From Echria macrotheca (lineage: Eukaryota > Ascomycota > Sordariomycetes > Sordariales > Schizotheciaceae): a stretch of 64,000 nt of DNA. Within the stretch, counting starts at the first letter, position 1; every line of letters begins with the position of its first letter. Shown in pieces: positions 34,800 to 46,711 of this stretch. A program made the translations under genes and the position numbers. The stretch spans positions 186,001-250,000 of the forward strand of contig MU839832.1 of NCBI GenBank assembly GCA_030411725.1, written 5' to 3'. The notes beneath the pieces were generated by a model. It saw only the letters and a list, made by a program, of their open reading frames with translations, was not told the DNA's origin and ran no database searches.

Positions 34800-36209
34800 C
34801 TACAACTTGGCTGCCCCCTTCCCATCCCGTCTCTTCACCGTCGTAGCCGTCCCCTTCACTGCCATCCCCCCATCCGGCCCCTCCACCCAAAGCTGCCACT
34901 TGACCTCGTCCTCCCCATCCCCCTCCCCCTTACCCACCTCCCTCACACAAACCCTCAACACCTCCCCGACAAACAACGGCGCCAAATTCCGATACTCCAT
35001 ACTCCTCACCAACTCCCCGGTCCTCCCCTTCCCGTCCAGATACCCCCTCAGCCCAGCGAGCATGAAAACCTGCGTAAGCGGCCCGTGCACAAGGCGCTCC
35101 GGGTATCCCTCCTCCTCCCGCGCATACGTCGGATCGAGGTGTATAGCATGCGCATTATACGTCAGTGCAGAGAACTGGAACAGCAGAGCGGGCGTCGGTG
35201 TGGCGGTGAAGCTAAAGTCCGGATCATACGGCGCTGTATTCCCCCATCAGCAATCCAACCATCACCCATCTTTTCCCAAGTTCACACCCGGGCCAAGGGA
35301 AGGAAAGAAAAAAACAAACAAACCTTTAACAACCCTCCTCCTCTCAGTCGAAGAAGAGGGACCATCCCTCCGCTCACGCATAAAAACCAACCTCCTCACC
35401 TCGCTCATAACTACCCCCTTCCCATCCTTCACCACCCCCTCCACAACCCCCTCCACATCCCCAGAGGAAGGAAGAACAGCATACCGCCTCACAACATCAA
35501 CAAAAACCTTCTCACTCCCATCCCCCCCTTCCTTCCCCACAACCCCCCCAACCCCCTCAACACAAACACACCCCCGTCCATCAAGAACCATCTCCTCTTC
35601 CCAGCCATCATACCACGTCACGCTCGCACCAGCCCACATGCGTCGAACAAACGGGTAGCCAGGCGCATGCGAGGGGTCCGTTCCGTCCGGCGAGAGGGAT
35701 GAGAGGGGGAGTTGGATGGGGAAGTAGACTAGGTGGTGGCCTTGCGGAAGAACTCTGGGAGGGATAGATGGGGATGAAGGAAAGGGGAGGTGGTCGGAGA
35801 GGGCTAGGGAGAGGAGGTAAGAGTTCGTTGGGGAGAGGTGGTCTGGTTGGATTGTGGGCGGGCGGAGGGATATTTCCTTTTTGGCTTTGGAGAGGTAGGT
35901 TTCGAAGTTGAAGGGGACGCTGGGGGCGGTGGTGGTGGTGGTGTCATCCTGGGGTGGGTGTGGTTTGGATGGCATTTTGGAGGTTGTTGTTGCTGTTGTT
36001 GGTGTTGTTGTTGTTTTTGGGGGGTTGGTGGTGGTGACTGTAGCTGTGGCTTTGGTGGATGTCATGCTAAATGACCGACTGTGTTGTTGTTGAAGTCTCA
36101 AAGAGTTGCCAATTGTCCTCCTGCTTATTAACCTGGTGGTGCTGGTGATGGTGTTGCTGCTACTTCTGACCGGATGGCCTCTCAAAAACATCACGCACCG
36201 CGTCGCCAT
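34800..36209 (-). CDS. HTD2: Mitochondrial HTD2-like hot-dog dehydratase (3-hydroxyacyl-thioester dehydratase / mesaconyl-C4-CoA hydratase family)
   Basis: It is predicted to dehydrate 3-hydroxyacyl-ACP in mitochondrial type II fatty-acid synthesis, as yeast Htd2 does; some fungal relatives are annotated as mesaconyl-C4-CoA hydratases. Two exons (36209-35324, 35233-34800, intron of 90 nt with a GTTTGT donor) give 439 aa. The frame is open further upstream but without an ATG, so the ATG at 36209 is the start. The first ~90 residues are Arg/Ser/Thr-rich with very few acids (RGHPVRSSSNTITSTTRLISRR), as in a mitochondrial presequence. The N-terminal hot-dog half has YFPIQLPLSSLSPDGTDPSH and FVRRMWAGASVTWYDG. 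The C-terminal half has the hydratase motif YNAHAIHLDPTYA and ERLVHGPLTQVFML. A Thr-rich low-complexity stretch near residue 60 is unusual. Confidence 0.8.
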
Positions 36210-36496
36210 TTCTTCTCTCCCTAAAAAAAACAGCTGGCGATGCGCAATAGCCGGGGTGGTTACCGGTGGGGGTTTCCTGCCAAGGTGTGTGGAGTTGAGA
36301 CGACGTTCTCTCAAGCACTGCAGCGGGATGAATGAGAATGCGGGGCCTGTTTTTAGCACACTCACACCCTCCCTAACCGCGCATGGACCCCCTGAGCACA
36401 GCTCCTATCTCCAAAACATGTCAGAAAAAACCAACAACATACTTTTATAGTGATGCTTAACTCTCATACCAATAAAGTCAGCTTCCATGACCGTAG

Positions 36497-37748
36497 TCAC
36501 CGCCGATTCACCCAACTGCCCAACCACCTCCACGTCTCGGCCGTCCGCTCCAAACTATCAAACACCCCCCTAACCCGTCCCTCCGGATCATCATACCCAC
36601 TCCCCTCAAACTCGACAAAAAACAAATACCGAAACGGCTCTACAAGACTCGGCAGGCTATTGATGCTGGTCAAATTCAACCCCCCGCGCCGAAAACACTC
36701 CAACACATCCGCCAGCGCCCCCGGCGTACGATGCGGCACCGTGAACGACACGAGCGACTTATACCTTTTGTCTCCCTCCCCTCCACCACCCCTCAGCCCC
36801 GACCCCGGCCCTGTATCCCCCGTCCTCCTCAGCACAAAGAACCTCGTCGTATTATCCTCCCGGTCCTCAATCTCCCTCGCAAGCACATCCAGCCCCTCCT
36901 TCTCCCCCGCCATCTCGCCCGCAATCGCCGCCGAGGTCCCCGTCGCATCCGCCGCCGCCAGTTCCGCCGCCTTGCTGGTCGAGCTAACATCGACAGTCTC
37001 AACGCCGCCCAGATACCTCCCCACGAACCCGGCCGTCTGCCCGAACGCCTGCGGGTGCGAGTAGACGCGCTTCACATGGTCGAGCGGGACCAGCGGTGTT
37101 TTGCGCCGGTCGTCCTTGTGCGTGCCCGCCGTGTTGGACACTCCCAAACCCGGGGGATACCGGCCCAGCAGGTAGTGATGCACATCCAGATAGACCTCGT
37201 CGCAGACTTCGAGGTCGGGATAGGTACCCCGCCTGTCGGCGAGGCCGTCGAGCGTGAAGGTGACGGTGCCGTGTGTCGAGTTCTCAAACGGGACGACGCC
37301 GTACCGCGCGCTGCCCGTTTGGACTTTATCAAAGACCTCTTTTTTTGGCGAGGGATCGTCAATATTATCTTCCCTTCGACAAAATAAGAGGGAATAGACA
37401 GAAAAAAATACCTCTGATAGTCACAGTGGGCAGCAGTTCCCACCTCTTCTTCTTCTCCGCCTTGTCTTTGCCAGTCTCATCATCCTGTTTTTGCTCCTCC
37501 TCTGGAAAGACGAGTCTTGTAGCCTTTTACACATGAATAACCACAGAAAATCAGCAAAAATGGCTCCTATAATCTCTACACACAAACATAACATACTGAT
37601 CTAGACAAAAATGAGGAGACAAAAATAAAAGAAAACATACCTGGTGAGAATACGTCGCCAAAGGCCCCAAGAAAGCAACCACATCCACCATAGCCTCCAC
37701 CTCTCTCTCTCCTCCTCCATCCCCGCTCGTCTCACACTGGCTGCTCAT
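36497..37748 (-). CDS. PHA2: Prephenate dehydratase
   Basis: This enzyme converts prephenate to phenylpyruvate in phenylalanine synthesis. Three exons (37748-37641, 37523-37412, 37338-36497) give 353 aa. Exon 1 encodes VAFLGPLATYSHQ, the usual opening GP-GTYSHQ motif. Exon 3 opens EVFDKVQTGSARYGVVPFENSTHGTV, a strong match to the substrate-site motif. The catalytic Thr-Arg-Phe occurs as DNTTRFFVL. The C-terminal ~90 residues form an ACT regulatory domain (SFTVPHRTPGALADVLECF, LTSINSLPSL). In bacterial enzymes the ACT motif reads ESRP and helps bind phenylalanine; here it is INSLP. An 11-residue Lys/Glu insert (EKKKR region, exon 2) and a 12-residue Gly insert are lineage features. It is transcribed in tandem with the HTD2-like gene, 287 nt apart. 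Confidence 0.93.
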
Positions 37749-38723
37749 GGTCGAAAAAATCCTCTCTCTCTCAAACGCCGTCCGCCGTCCGTGATTCAAC
37801 CCACCCAGGAACTTTTGAGTAAGCGAGTGAGAGTGGATGTGCTGCTGCTGCAAAAGGGCTTGTTAACGGAAAAAAAGGCACGATTTAGTCGAATGACGAG
37901 AAACAGGTGAGGTATAGGGTGTCGATGTCTGCTGGGTATTTCTTGCGCCCCTTAAATCAAGAGTCGTACCGAGTAAATATGGAATTCTAGGTGACGTGCC
38001 AAGATCCGTTGCCCCTCAAGCAACCGAAAAACTGCCCGATTGCCGTCCGATTCGGAGGGCGCAACTTGATAAAACCGGGCCCGATTGCGTCTACATGCAC
38101 CCCGCATTACGGACCCTAACTTCGGGACTTGCTTGTTTTCGCTGTTAGGAAAGGTACCCCTTCCGTTTGTAGGTTCCCATGTACCTGGATTCAATAAATC
38201 ACAGAAGCAGATCACATCGACGAATACGAGTAACGAGCGACTGACTACCTATGCCCCTGACCATCTGCTACATCTACATTCGAATCAAGTGTAACGAGTG
38301 GCACGCAGCTGGCCAAAGACCCTCCACCAAAATGGCCTTGGATAAATAACACTGCTGCCGTGACATGTCAATCTTCCTCCATCAGCCCTGTGATGACCTT
38401 TAACCCGTCCTAGCCTCTCGACCTCTGGCAATCTCCTGTCACCGTCAGCACATGTCTCACACCGAACATCACAAACTAACCTCATATCCGCCATCCTGAA
38501 CTCAAGAAGCCATCATCACAGAGCGGAGCGGGCTCGGACGAACCACTTCGTGCGTCGGCCGGCCCGGGCCCTCACAGAACCCCTTCATCAACCGCCGCTG
38601 AGCATGCGGAATCTTCGCCGCGCTCCGGGTCTTGGCGGGCGGTTGGTCGGCTTGCGGTGTCGTCGGCTCCAAAGGCATGGCTTGAGTTCGCGGTCCCTCG
38701 TTCTCCACGAGGGAATCAAACTG
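37749..38723. other. Intergenic, PHA2 promoter and eRF1 3' flank
   Basis: These 975 nt have no coding signal on either strand. Confidence 0.5.
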
Positions 38724-40212
38724 TCAATCGTCATAGTACTCGTCATCGTCGTCCACTTCGGCTAACTGCTCAAAGTTGACCTTGTAGCGGAGAATGCCGC
38801 CGATGCCGCCGAAGCCCTTGACGAACTGGTTGCCCTCGGTCGAGCGGTCCGACACAAACTCCAGCGTCGTGCCGAAATCCTTGTAGTGCTCGGCGATCCA
38901 CTCCAGGAACGACTCCTGCGAGACAACCTCCATCTCCTGGCCGGTTTCCCGGTCCATAAACTTATCCCGATTAGCCTGCTCCTGCTGCTTGGTCGTGTGC
39001 AAGATAATCTCGCTGCCGTTGCTGTCCTTGAGCGTCCAGCGCGTGACCTCGAGGTTCTCAAACACAATCAGAATCTCGACAGCGCCGAGCTCCAGCGCCT
39101 TGAGCGTGTCCTCGATGCCATAGCAGACGCGGCCCGTGTCCTGGCTAATCTCCTCAAAGTACTTGCCAATGAGCTTCTTCTCCTGGATGAATTTGACGTT
39201 GCCAAGAGTCTCAGATGCCAGCTCAATGGCCTGGTTGAAGCCGTTCTCACCACCATACGACACGTCGACGACCTTGATAACTTTGGACGCGAGACGACCA
39301 TCGAACATGTCGGACGCATTGAGATCGTTCTTGAAGTCGGCCGAACCAGCCAGGATAATACCGGCAACGTTAACCTTGTCATTAGTGATGAAGTTCTGGA
39401 CTGCCAGCTCGGCAACCTTGCGGACGTAGTTGTGGCGCTTCTCCTCACGCAGACGGGCGAAACGCAGCGCCGACTGACCACCACGACCGTGCTTCTTGGG
39501 AAGATCGACCGAGAACTTGTGAACAACATCACGTGTGTTGCCGCTGAGTGTGCCAAACAGCGCACCGTTGCCATCCATGACGATGAAGCCAAACTTCTGG
39601 TCCGACTCGAGCAGCTCGGCCAGCGCCTCTGTGTGGAACTTGTTGTCGCAGAGGTATAGCGAGGTATTGATGGGCTTGAAAGGCTCAAAGTCGATGTTGA
39701 CCTTTCTCTCCTTGCCCTCCGACGTCAAGATTTCACCGCAGTAGACAACAAGACCATTGGGAGGCACCTTGTTGTACAGCTTGAGACGCTGCTGGGTCGA
39801 GGTAATGGCCGAGAGCACCGACTGCCGGTTGACACGCGACTTGATGTTGGACGCAGTACCCTGAAAGACCGGTTAGAAACGTCGTCGACCACACGAAAGA
39901 AACACGACGCACGTATTCTTCAGCCAACATCTTTGCGGCACGCGAAACCTGGTCCTTGGGAGCTAAGCAGAACATGAGGCGTCAGCTCGGGTCCTCGTCA
40001 GGCTCCGACAGGGGATGGCGTACGAATAATCAGGGAAATCATGCTGGTGCCGTTTCCCCGAGCGGCCTCAAGCCGCTTGATCAGCTTCTTCACCTTCCAT
40101 ATCTCGATCTGTCGGGTTGGCGAAGAGTTAGCAAGGCCGACGTTGGCCAAGACTGGGCTGTGGCGGCGGAACTCACGTTCTTCTCGGCCTCGCTCGCGTT
40201 GGGGTCGCTCAT
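38724..40212 (-). CDS. SUP45: Eukaryotic peptide chain release factor 1 (eRF1)
   Basis: This protein reads all three stop codons in the ribosomal A site and triggers peptide release together with eRF3. Four exons (40212-40177, 40108-40024, 39962-39913, 39860-38724) give 435 aa, close to the family norm of about 437. The stop-decoding motifs are intact: NIKS near residues 62-65 and YLCDNKF (YxCxxxF) near 126. The peptidyl-hydrolysis GGQ motif is intact near 184-186 in GRGGQSALRFARLREEKRH. The C-terminus is acidic (EVDDDDEYYDD), as in other fungi and animals. The three early introns fall within the first 60 codons. Stop and start are unambiguous. Confidence 0.98.
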
Positions 40213-40870
40213 GATGGGCTTGGTGGACACAAAGCGAACCGGGTACGAAAGTGATCTTGTCCTGTTGCCGCCCCTTCTGCCGCAGCTGGGCTGTGTCTTG
40301 TGATTTTTTTCTGCTTTTCTGCTTTTTTGTTCGAAACGCGAGTTGCGAAGAGTGAAATTGTTGGTGGGGTTGTGAATCGGGGAGGGGTTTCGTTTCGCGG
40401 TCCGTCAAGAAAGGCCTTTTTACCTTTGGGGCAAGGCAGAGCGCAAAGTGGCACTAAAGGTGGGTCTCTCGCTGCGCCGTAGTCGAGTCACGATTGGTGG
40501 TGACTCGAAGCTGGGACAATACCAGGCTTCTTTAATGCTTGGACAGAGGTAGATGCCGCACAATTTGTTGGAACCCGTCCAACAGCCGGTTTCTTCAAAG
40601 CGTTCTGTCAATTCGTTGTGAATCATCCGGCGAAGCTAAATTCACAAACTTTGTTGGTATTTGCGTTGGTCCAGAGTTTCTTTCGGTGTATATTTGGATG
40701 TGTTGGTGCAGGGGTGCTCCCGCCACTGTTGCACTAGCCAGGGCCTTGCTCGCAGCGATGATGCACTGAGAAGCAAAGTGCTTGACCCCGGCGTCATCAA
40801 CCGCCAACCAGGAATCACAACCGGCAACGCGCAACGTCGACTCCTCGGGCCGGCCTAGGCACATCTCGCA
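40213..40870. other. Shared eRF1/DUF1770 head-to-head promoter
   Basis: These 658 nt lie between two outward-facing genes. There are poly-T/poly-A stretches near 40300 but no frame with family resemblance. Confidence 0.5.
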
Positions 40871-41454
40871 ATGGCATCATCTATTCCCCTGCAGGTGGCC
40901 GAGACGGTGCAGACGGCGCACATCAACCGGCATCCGTCTCCGACCCACGACCTCAACCCATCGACGGCCGCGTCGCGAAAGGAGCCGGTGACGCTCCACG
41001 AGAAGCACGACCTCGTGTTCCGCGACGACGGCATCGACGAGGGCGACGACGTGGATGACGAAGAGGACGATGGAGTACCGTACAGCATCCTGCGGCCAAA
41101 GGCGCGCCGCGCCAACCTTCCCCCGCTTCCCGACCTACGCTACGAGCAGAGCTATCTTCACAGCATACGGAACGCAGACACGTGGTGGAAGGTGGTGTGG
41201 ATTACAACCCGGGACCAGGTTCGTATCCAGTCTGAGGCAGCTGGCCCTGTTTCGACATCGTGGCGGCTAACGCTTGGAAGGTCATGATGCCATTTATGCA
41301 GGGCATCGTCTACAATCTCGCCCTCTGCGGCTGGCAGTACTGGAACAAAGGTGCGCAGCTCAATGGTTCTTCGCTCGGGGCCAAGGTCAGGAGATGGTGG
41401 TACGGAGTGAACAACTGGCCTATACCGCCCGAGAAATCGAGGAGATACAGGTAG
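40871..41454 (+). CDS. DUF1770 family protein of unknown function
   Basis: This is a small fungal protein family with no assigned function. Two exons (40871-41218, 41281-41454, intron of 62 nt) give 173 aa. The family features I recognise are HPSPTHDLNPSTA near residue 20, PDLRYEQSYLHSI near 93 and, across the intron, WWKVVWITTRDQ-VMMPFMQGIVYNLALCGWQYW. The last block is hydrophobic and could be a membrane-associated hairpin or helix. An acidic run (DDGIDEGDDVDDEEDD) lies in the middle. In relatives the central WWKVVWITTRDQ / MPF-Q-G block is the most constant part. Function and location are unknown. Confidence 0.85.
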
Positions 41455-41771
41455 ACGGATTAGACATCTCTAGTCAACTGGGCCTAAACCAGCATATCTT
41501 ACGACAGCTAGCGTCGTCAAGGAATACATGTGAACCGCGTCTACCAGGCGACCAAGAGCTGTTTTAGCTGCACCTTCTAAAGTCAGACTACCTCCTCCAA
41601 CCAGATATCCCGCCCCGGTAAAGCCTCTATCGTAAAACAAGTCTTTCCCGATACTTTTTACCCCTATCCCGGTGCGCTCAAACCTTAGGTCGATAGCCCA
41701 TACCCATTTTAATCATTTCGTTCATAACATTGCTCAAACTCCATAGCGCCAGGCCTAACATAATCACTATC
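41455..41771. other. Convergent 3' flanks of DUF1770 and WHIM1 genes
   Basis: These 317 nt show no coding signal. Confidence 0.5.
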
Positions 41772-43907
41772 CTACTCGAAACCAACGTCGATGGGCATCG
41801 AAACATGCTGGGGCTTTTCTGGGCTTCCCCGAAATGCGAGAGCAGTCGGGGCACCATTGGTAGGAATCGGTGTCGTCTTGAGCGGTGACTGGGGAACGGG
41901 AGCAGCAGGGGCGACGGATTCCAGCGCTGGAGCTGGCAACTTGGTCGCAACCGAAATCTCCTCGGCCGCGGGCCCCTCAGGCTCCGCGATGACTTCGGGC
42001 TCGCCTGGCACATCTGTCGAGCCGCCTGACTCCGACTCGTCGCTCATCACGACGTTCCGGTGCGCGGCCCGTGGATGTTTATGCTTGTCCGTTGCGGGGG
42101 GGGAGCCAGGAAGCCGCCTGACCTTGTTGTTCTCGTCGAAAGTCACTCGAATCGGGAACGTGAACATGAACCGTTCCTGGCCCTTACCATCAAGGTCGTC
42201 AACCTCGTCCTCCATTAGGACGTCCTCGTCGAACTCTTCCTCATCCTCGTCATCCTCGTCAGGGACGTGGTCATCTTCTTCGTCGTCGCCGAAATCGGGC
42301 TCACTGACATCGTCATCCTCGTCCGACTCGTACTCCTCGCTCTTCCGCTTCTTGGTGGCCCAGCCATTCAAGCCGTGGTTGACAGCAGCTGATCGTCGGG
42401 GACGGCCCGTCGGCCCCATGCTCTCCCCCTGGTTTGTCTCGTCGCCTTGAACACTTCCCGGGGCGCTTGGGGCTCCGTTGCTCGCTGTCTCGTTCAACCT
42501 CGTCGGCGCTCTGATGTGACGCCCGCTAGCCGTTGTCACTGGACCGCTCGGCTCCGCGGGCGTATGGTTACGAGTGTTGCGAGTTGAGCGTCGGTTCGAA
42601 GAGTCCGTGAGGAAGTCGTCCTCGTCCTCCGAGTACGTATACTTCATGCGCTTGCCCCTCGTGCGTCCCTCGTAGAGGGACATGCCCGTCTCAGGACGTT
42701 TGAACTGCTCCTTTCGCATCTGGCGGTATTCTCTGCGCTTCCGTTTCTCCTCTGTCGCCTCGAATCTGGGAATGCTCATCATGATCTTCTTGGCCAGCGC
42801 CCGCGCCTTGGGGCCGCCATCGACAGTCTCGAGCTTCTGGCTGAGTGCCTTGAGGTCGTCAATCGAGCCGGCGACGCTCCACCAAGTCCGGTTGATTCCC
42901 GCAGGGTTGCTCTCTCTGTAAATGCGGAATGACGTGTCATCGTTGCCCTCGATCAGGAAGTACCGCCGTTTGTCGCCGTCGCTACCCCATGGCTGAATGC
43001 TCAACGGGATATTCAGATCGTCCTCGCGCCGGTTCTTGTATTGTTGGTTGATCATGGTTTTGACCACATCGGAAGACGAAAGCGTCCATTGGACCAGCGT
43101 GCGCAGAAGTGTGAGCTACAGAAGTGATTGTCAGCACGGCGCCCTCCTAAAGACCGGAGCACAGAAAGCTCCGTTCGGACCGTGAGGACTGCAACACACC
43201 CGTTGCACTGGCGTCATAGCCCCAAAGGTTGCCCCGCCCGATAGCGGGTTTTGGCTCTCCCAGTCCTTCGCCCACTGCCCCTTGTGCGTTTGGAGAGCTT
43301 CCTCGAGGGCTCGGTTATAGTGTCCCGGCCTGTCCACGCGCATACGTCAGTAAACAACCAATTTGCAAGCTCGTATCGAGCTCCCATCGACAAAACGTAC
43401 TTGACATCCTGTTTGCGGTTCAAGAGAAGCCCCAAGAGCGCGCAGAGAAACTGTTCGACACGCTCGCCCGGTATCGAGTCGACAACATCGCGTTCTAGCT
43501 CCTGCGGGCCAAAGTTTGGCAGGCTTTTGGGAAATGCCTCGGTGAACCGGGCGCGGAACGTGACGATGAACTACCAAGCGAGAAAAGTTAGCCGACTTTG
43601 AACCAGATCGTCAAGGCGCGCGCCGTGCGCGATCTTTCGCGTCGCGACGCCGTTGGGACGCGAACAAGGCGCAAATACGTACGGCGATGTCTGGATTGTC
43701 GGCAAGCACGTATTCATGGGGCGGCGAGGGCTCTCGCTTGGGTCGGGGTGGTGTCGGCTCCTGGCGTCGGATTTTGTCTGGGTTGACTTTGTGGAAGAAC
43801 TTGAGAATGCCGTGCTCACTCTGCAATTGAATATCCGACTCATCCTCTGACGGAGGCGCCGAGAGGGATGAGAGGGATGAGAGCTCTGAAGACTCGTCGT
43901 CAGCCAT
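41772..43907 (-). CDS. WHIM1-domain chromatin-remodelling associated protein
   Basis: This nuclear protein carries a WHIM1-type region, found in accessory subunits of ISWI-class nucleosome remodellers (for example WSTF, Itc1, Ioc3, RSF1 and CECR2). Four exons (43907-43683, 43570-43401, 43329-43200, 43115-41772) give 622 aa. The N-terminus is Ser/Glu-rich (SSELSSLSSLSAPPSEDESD). Residues ~76-170 carry TFRARFTEAFPKSLPNFGPQ and FLCALLGLLLNRKQ. The block MTPVQRLTLLRTLVQWTLSSSDVVK followed by IPLSIQPWGSDGDKRRYFLIEGNDDTSFRIYRES is the WHIM-like signature. The second half is acidic and disordered (a DDEEDDHVPDEDDEDEEEFDED run) with basic patches. Its placement in a particular complex is inference. 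It shares a 1.8-kb divergent promoter region with uL2. Confidence 0.8.
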
Positions 43908-45673
43908 TTTGGCGCGTTGGTCCCTCGATGTCGTGGTGGTGGCGGAGAGGTTGTGGTGAGGTCAAGAGGGGCGGCTCGTGAGTGGGTGTAAAGAGGAGGA
44001 GGAGCACTCGGTGACGGAGATCGGCTGCAAGAAATTACGTCCCGGCCAAGGGCCTCCCAGCCTGCGCTTCCAAAGGGAACAAGGAACGTGATAGGGTGAA
44101 TTCAGCTTAAAACTACTTGACTGTCCATGGAATATTCGTGCCGCTCTCAGCACGCAGCCTTACGACGGACCAACTGATGCCCACGGATACCAACCTTGCC
44201 CTTTACCGCCTTGTGCTGGTGCCTTGGTACCCATTCCCGAACCCGACCCCATCACGATCCAAGCGGCGGTGCCAACCAGGAGCACCACACCCGACTTTGT
44301 ATCGACACAAGCACGATATCCCTCCAGATAGAAAACATCCGGATCTTAGGACTGCTGTTTGCGCCCCCAGTCCAACCGCAGACCAGTTCCCATGCTGGTC
44401 TTCTGCCATGAAGGGGGTCCTCGTTCATTTGAGTGGATCTCGATCGTGACTGGGCGAGTCTGCCGACAGCGGCCGCATTGGCAGGTAGGAAACCTAACTT
44501 GGATGGCCGTCCACACCGGCTTCGTCGTTGCAGTGCCAGTCCCGGCAGGTGGCAAAATGAAGCCATAACCCGAGCGAGGCCTTCGACAGCCATGCGCAAC
44601 GCTGCGAATGATGGATCCACGTAGCCGCCGGATTTGATGAATTTCCTGCGGGCACGAACACGGCTTTTTGTGCGACCTTGTAGACTGCCCATGGTGATGT
44701 TAAATTCCGCCATTCTTACCCACAAACGGCGCGGCAGATGTCGCGAGCATGCCTCTCCACCCCCAGATTCCGTGGTCGACGAGGGAAACATCCACAACAT
44801 CGCAAAACCAGTTGCATGGAAAATTGTAAGGAGGACAATGACGGTAGCAGCAGCGTAGGGGTCGAGAAACAGACACGAATCGGGTGGGGAAGAAGCATAT
44901 GGGCGGTATTCAGTGGAATTGCACTTGCGCAATACCCATCACACATCTGCGCTCCTCTGGGCACATATATGCTCGATGGGCTGAGCCGTCGCTTGGGCTG
45001 GGATGCTGCATCATCCACTGACCGCTTGATCAGATCGAGATGCCAACCAAGCGTCTCACTTCCGGCTGGTCCCACATCGCGATAATTACCCACGCCGGGT
45101 CAGACTTGAGATGAAAACAGCACGAAAATGCCGAAAGAGGCCCAAAGCCGCAGAACCCGGCTCATCCAGCTTTGCTTGAGATGTCTAGCCTAGGCAAGCG
45201 TTAGACAGAAATCATTTCAATGAACGACAACGGTGATATGAGATGTAGCATACTCCCTACGTTGTTGACATGTCGTCTGGTGACGACTGGTTTAGAATCA
45301 CTGCTGGCGACGTGGTCTCGTCGCGGAGCCCCGGAGTTTGGAGGTGGTGAGGTGGGAGGTGCTCAGGTGACTCTTAACGGTTGGCAACTGGGTCTTGCCT
45401 TGGACGCGGGGCGCGTACTGTGTGGAGGAGCAATTCGAAGCACTCCGCACTGTTCCCTGGCGCACAAGCCACCCTCTGTCCCTTGTCAGCCACTCTTGCC
45501 CCGCCTGATTTTAGGGCAGCTTGTGAGAGCGCACCAGCACGCTGTGGCTTGACAGTCCACACAGAAATTTGAAAATTATCGACCCTGTTACTTGGACTAT
45601 TTCCGAGTCGCATTTCAACCTCATCCACAGCCCACGTCCTTTGCTTCCCACACATCCAGGTAGGAAGGATAAG
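43908..45673. other. Divergent intergenic region, WHIM1 gene / uL2
   Basis: These 1.77 kb contain several open frames of 60-230 codons on both strands, none with family resemblance. The last ~150 nt before uL2 are pyrimidine-rich with a possible 5' UTR splice acceptor. Confidence 0.5.
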
Positions 45674-46711
45674 ATGGGTCGCGTCGTAAGTAATTCTTCT
45701 CATTGCGTACTCACGGTCGATTTTATTTTCAACCTTCTCGCCAAATTCAACGAGATTACGAAGATGGCGATGCATGAGATCGAAACCACGACGACGGTTT
45801 GGGCAATGGGTATTTGCTGACCTCTATTTTTCAATCCCTAGATTCGCAACCAGCGTAAGGGCCGCGGGTCCATTTTCACGGCCAACACCCGCCTCCGAAA
45901 GGCGCCCGCGAAGTTCCGCAGCCTCGACTTTTCCGAGCGCCATGGCTACATCCGGGGCGTTGTGAGAGAGATCATCCACGACCCCGGTCGTGGTGCACCG
46001 CTCGCCCGTGTCGTGTTCAACTCGCCGTACAAGTTCAAGAAGCAGACCGAGACCTTCATTGCCAACGAGGGCATGTACACCGGCCAATTCATCTACGCGG
46101 GCAAGAACGCCGCCCTGACCATCGGCAACGTCCTTCCTCTCGGCTCCGTTCCTGAGGGTACCGTCGTCTCCAACGTCGAGGAGAAGGTCGGTGACCGCGG
46201 CACGCTCGGCCGTACTTCCGGCAACTACATCACCGTTGTCGGCCACAACCCTGATGAGGGCAAGACCCGCATCAAGCTCCCCTCGGGCGCCAAGAAGGTG
46301 GTCAGCAGCAATTCTCGTGGCATGATCGGTATCGTTGCTGGTGGTGGACGCACGGATAAGCCCCTCCTGAGTACGTGTTTCTGGTGGCAGGCGAGAGGTA
46401 TTGCAAGGATGGGAGATTCTGACGGATGATACAGAGGCGTCGCGTGCGAAGCATAAGTTCGCTGTCAAGCGGAACCGCTGGCCCAAGACCCGTGGTGTTG
46501 CCATGAACCCGGTTGACCATCCTCACGGTGGTGTAAGTATTTCCAGAACACGACAGGCTGGACCGGATCTGACACAATGCTACAGGGTAACCATCAACAT
46601 ATCGGTAAGGCGTCCACGATCTCGAGATACGCCGCCCAGGGTCAAAAGGCGGGTCTCATTGCTGCGAGGAGAACCGGTCTGTTGCGCGGTACCCAGAAGA
46701 CGAAGGAGTAA
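45674..46711 (+). CDS. RPL2: 60S ribosomal protein uL2 (L2/L8)
   Basis: This core large-subunit protein contacts the peptidyl-transferase region of the ribosome. Four exons (45674-45685, 45842-46370, 46435-46532, 46586-46711) give 254 aa, exactly the yeast length. The first exon holds only four codons (MGRV), followed by a 156-nt intron, a layout common for fungal ribosomal-protein genes. The conserved start IRNQRKGRGSIFTANT, GYIRGVVREIIHDPGRGAPLA and GAGN-type core VASGGRT equivalents are present (IVAGGGRTDKPLLK). The histidine-bearing VAMNPVDHPHGGGNHQHIGKAST motif needed for peptidyl-transferase activity is intact across two introns. The end AAQGQKAGLIAARRTGLLRG is typical. Confidence 0.98.
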
